Of a stretch of DNA of 5,566 nucleotides, positions 5,431 to 5,566 are shown piece by piece. Under the pieces are notes generated by a model that saw only the letters and a list, made by a program, of their open reading frames with translations, did not search any database and was not told where the DNA came from. Every line of letters begins with the position of its first letter. The stretch's first letter is position 1. The position numbers were made by a program, and so were the translations under genes. Source of the DNA: an uncultured cyanobacterium (GTDB taxonomy: Bacteria > Cyanobacteriota > Cyanobacteriia > PCC-6307 > Cyanobiaceae); the NCBI GenBank assembly GCA_903862155.1, contig CAIOXF010000098.1, positions 1 through 5,566 of the forward strand, read 5' to 3'.

Positions 5431-5566
5431 TTGCCGATCCCTGCCTTTCTTTCGCCTGAGCTGATCACCAAGTCGTCGCTGTTCGGCATCGGCATCGCCT
5501 TTTCCCCGCTGCACATCGCCGTGGTGACGCTGCTGCTGCTGGGCCGGGCCCCACTACAGCGCGCCC
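5431..5566 (+). CDS. Start of a small membrane protein, GAP/SfLAP-like, cut by window
   Basis: From TTG 5431 the frame is open to the right edge, giving 45 residues. They begin LPIPAFLSPELITKSS, then a hydrophobic segment LFGIGIAFSPLHIAVVTLLL (residues 17-36) followed by Gly, Arg and RAPLQRA. A helix containing ALSPLHxAVVxLLLLG and then a PLRRA-type loop is characteristic of the first membrane helix of GAP-family proteins (sulfolipid-1-addressing-protein-like, SfLAP), multi-pass membrane proteins of uncertain transport role. That match is from memory and rests on one helix. There is no ATG in this frame near the start, so a TTG (or another rare codon) is inferred; the gap to the preceding stop is 34 bases, so co-transcription is plausible. 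Confidence 0.5.
   Translation, partial: MPIPAFLSPELITKSSLFGIGIAFSPLHIAVVTLLLLGRAPLQRA

Noticed and set aside
5112..5516. Minus-strand open frame across the plus-strand small gene and the divergent spacer
   Set aside because: Gly/Pro/Arg-rich translation without motifs; the opposite strand shows better coding character.
1..5566. tRNA, rRNA, CRISPR array, insertion sequence or prophage elements
   Set aside because: No cloverleaf, spaced repeats, transposase motifs or terminal inverted repeats were seen on either strand.

Overview
The window is very GC-rich (roughly two thirds G+C by eye) and densely packed with short chromosomal genes. Spacers are a few bases within gene pairs, start sites mostly lack a Shine-Dalgarno sequence, and GTG/TTG starts are probable. 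The gene families and style (renalase-like flavoprotein, APH-like kinase fused to a P-loop ATPase, GMP-synthase-like amidotransferase, small orphan proteins) fit a high-GC picocyanobacterium of the Synechococcus/Cyanobium type. That assignment is an inference from style and memory; no marker gene in the window proves it.

Layout. Bases 1-1431, minus strand: a short orphan gene (1186-1431) followed four bases later by a renalase-like FAD/NAD(P) oxidoreductase that runs off the left edge. Bases 1432-1489: a compact divergent spacer with candidate back-to-back -10 elements. Bases 1490-2705, plus strand: a 119-aa orphan protein, then a predicted six-helix potassium-channel-like membrane protein. 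Bases 2701-2862: an apparent orphaned C-terminal piece of an MscS-type mechanosensitive channel gene, in a different frame from the channel and overlapping the tail of the convergent kinase gene. Bases 2832-5146, minus strand: a translationally coupled pair, a class I glutamine amidotransferase-like protein and then a large two-domain kinase/ATPase (stop and start share one base). Bases 5147-5219: a second divergent spacer. Bases 5220-5566, plus strand: a 58-aa orphan protein and the beginning of a small membrane protein resembling the GAP/SfLAP family, cut by the right edge.

The genes do not form one recognisable pathway. The most distinctive observations are the mscS-like remnant beside an intact channel gene, the unusual S-T-G-F-G pore filter, a perfect 10-bp inverted repeat inside the channel gene, and the compact divergent control region at 1432-1489. 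No RNA gene, insertion sequence, CRISPR array or phage signature is visible, and most of the window looks like ordinary core or near-core chromosome.
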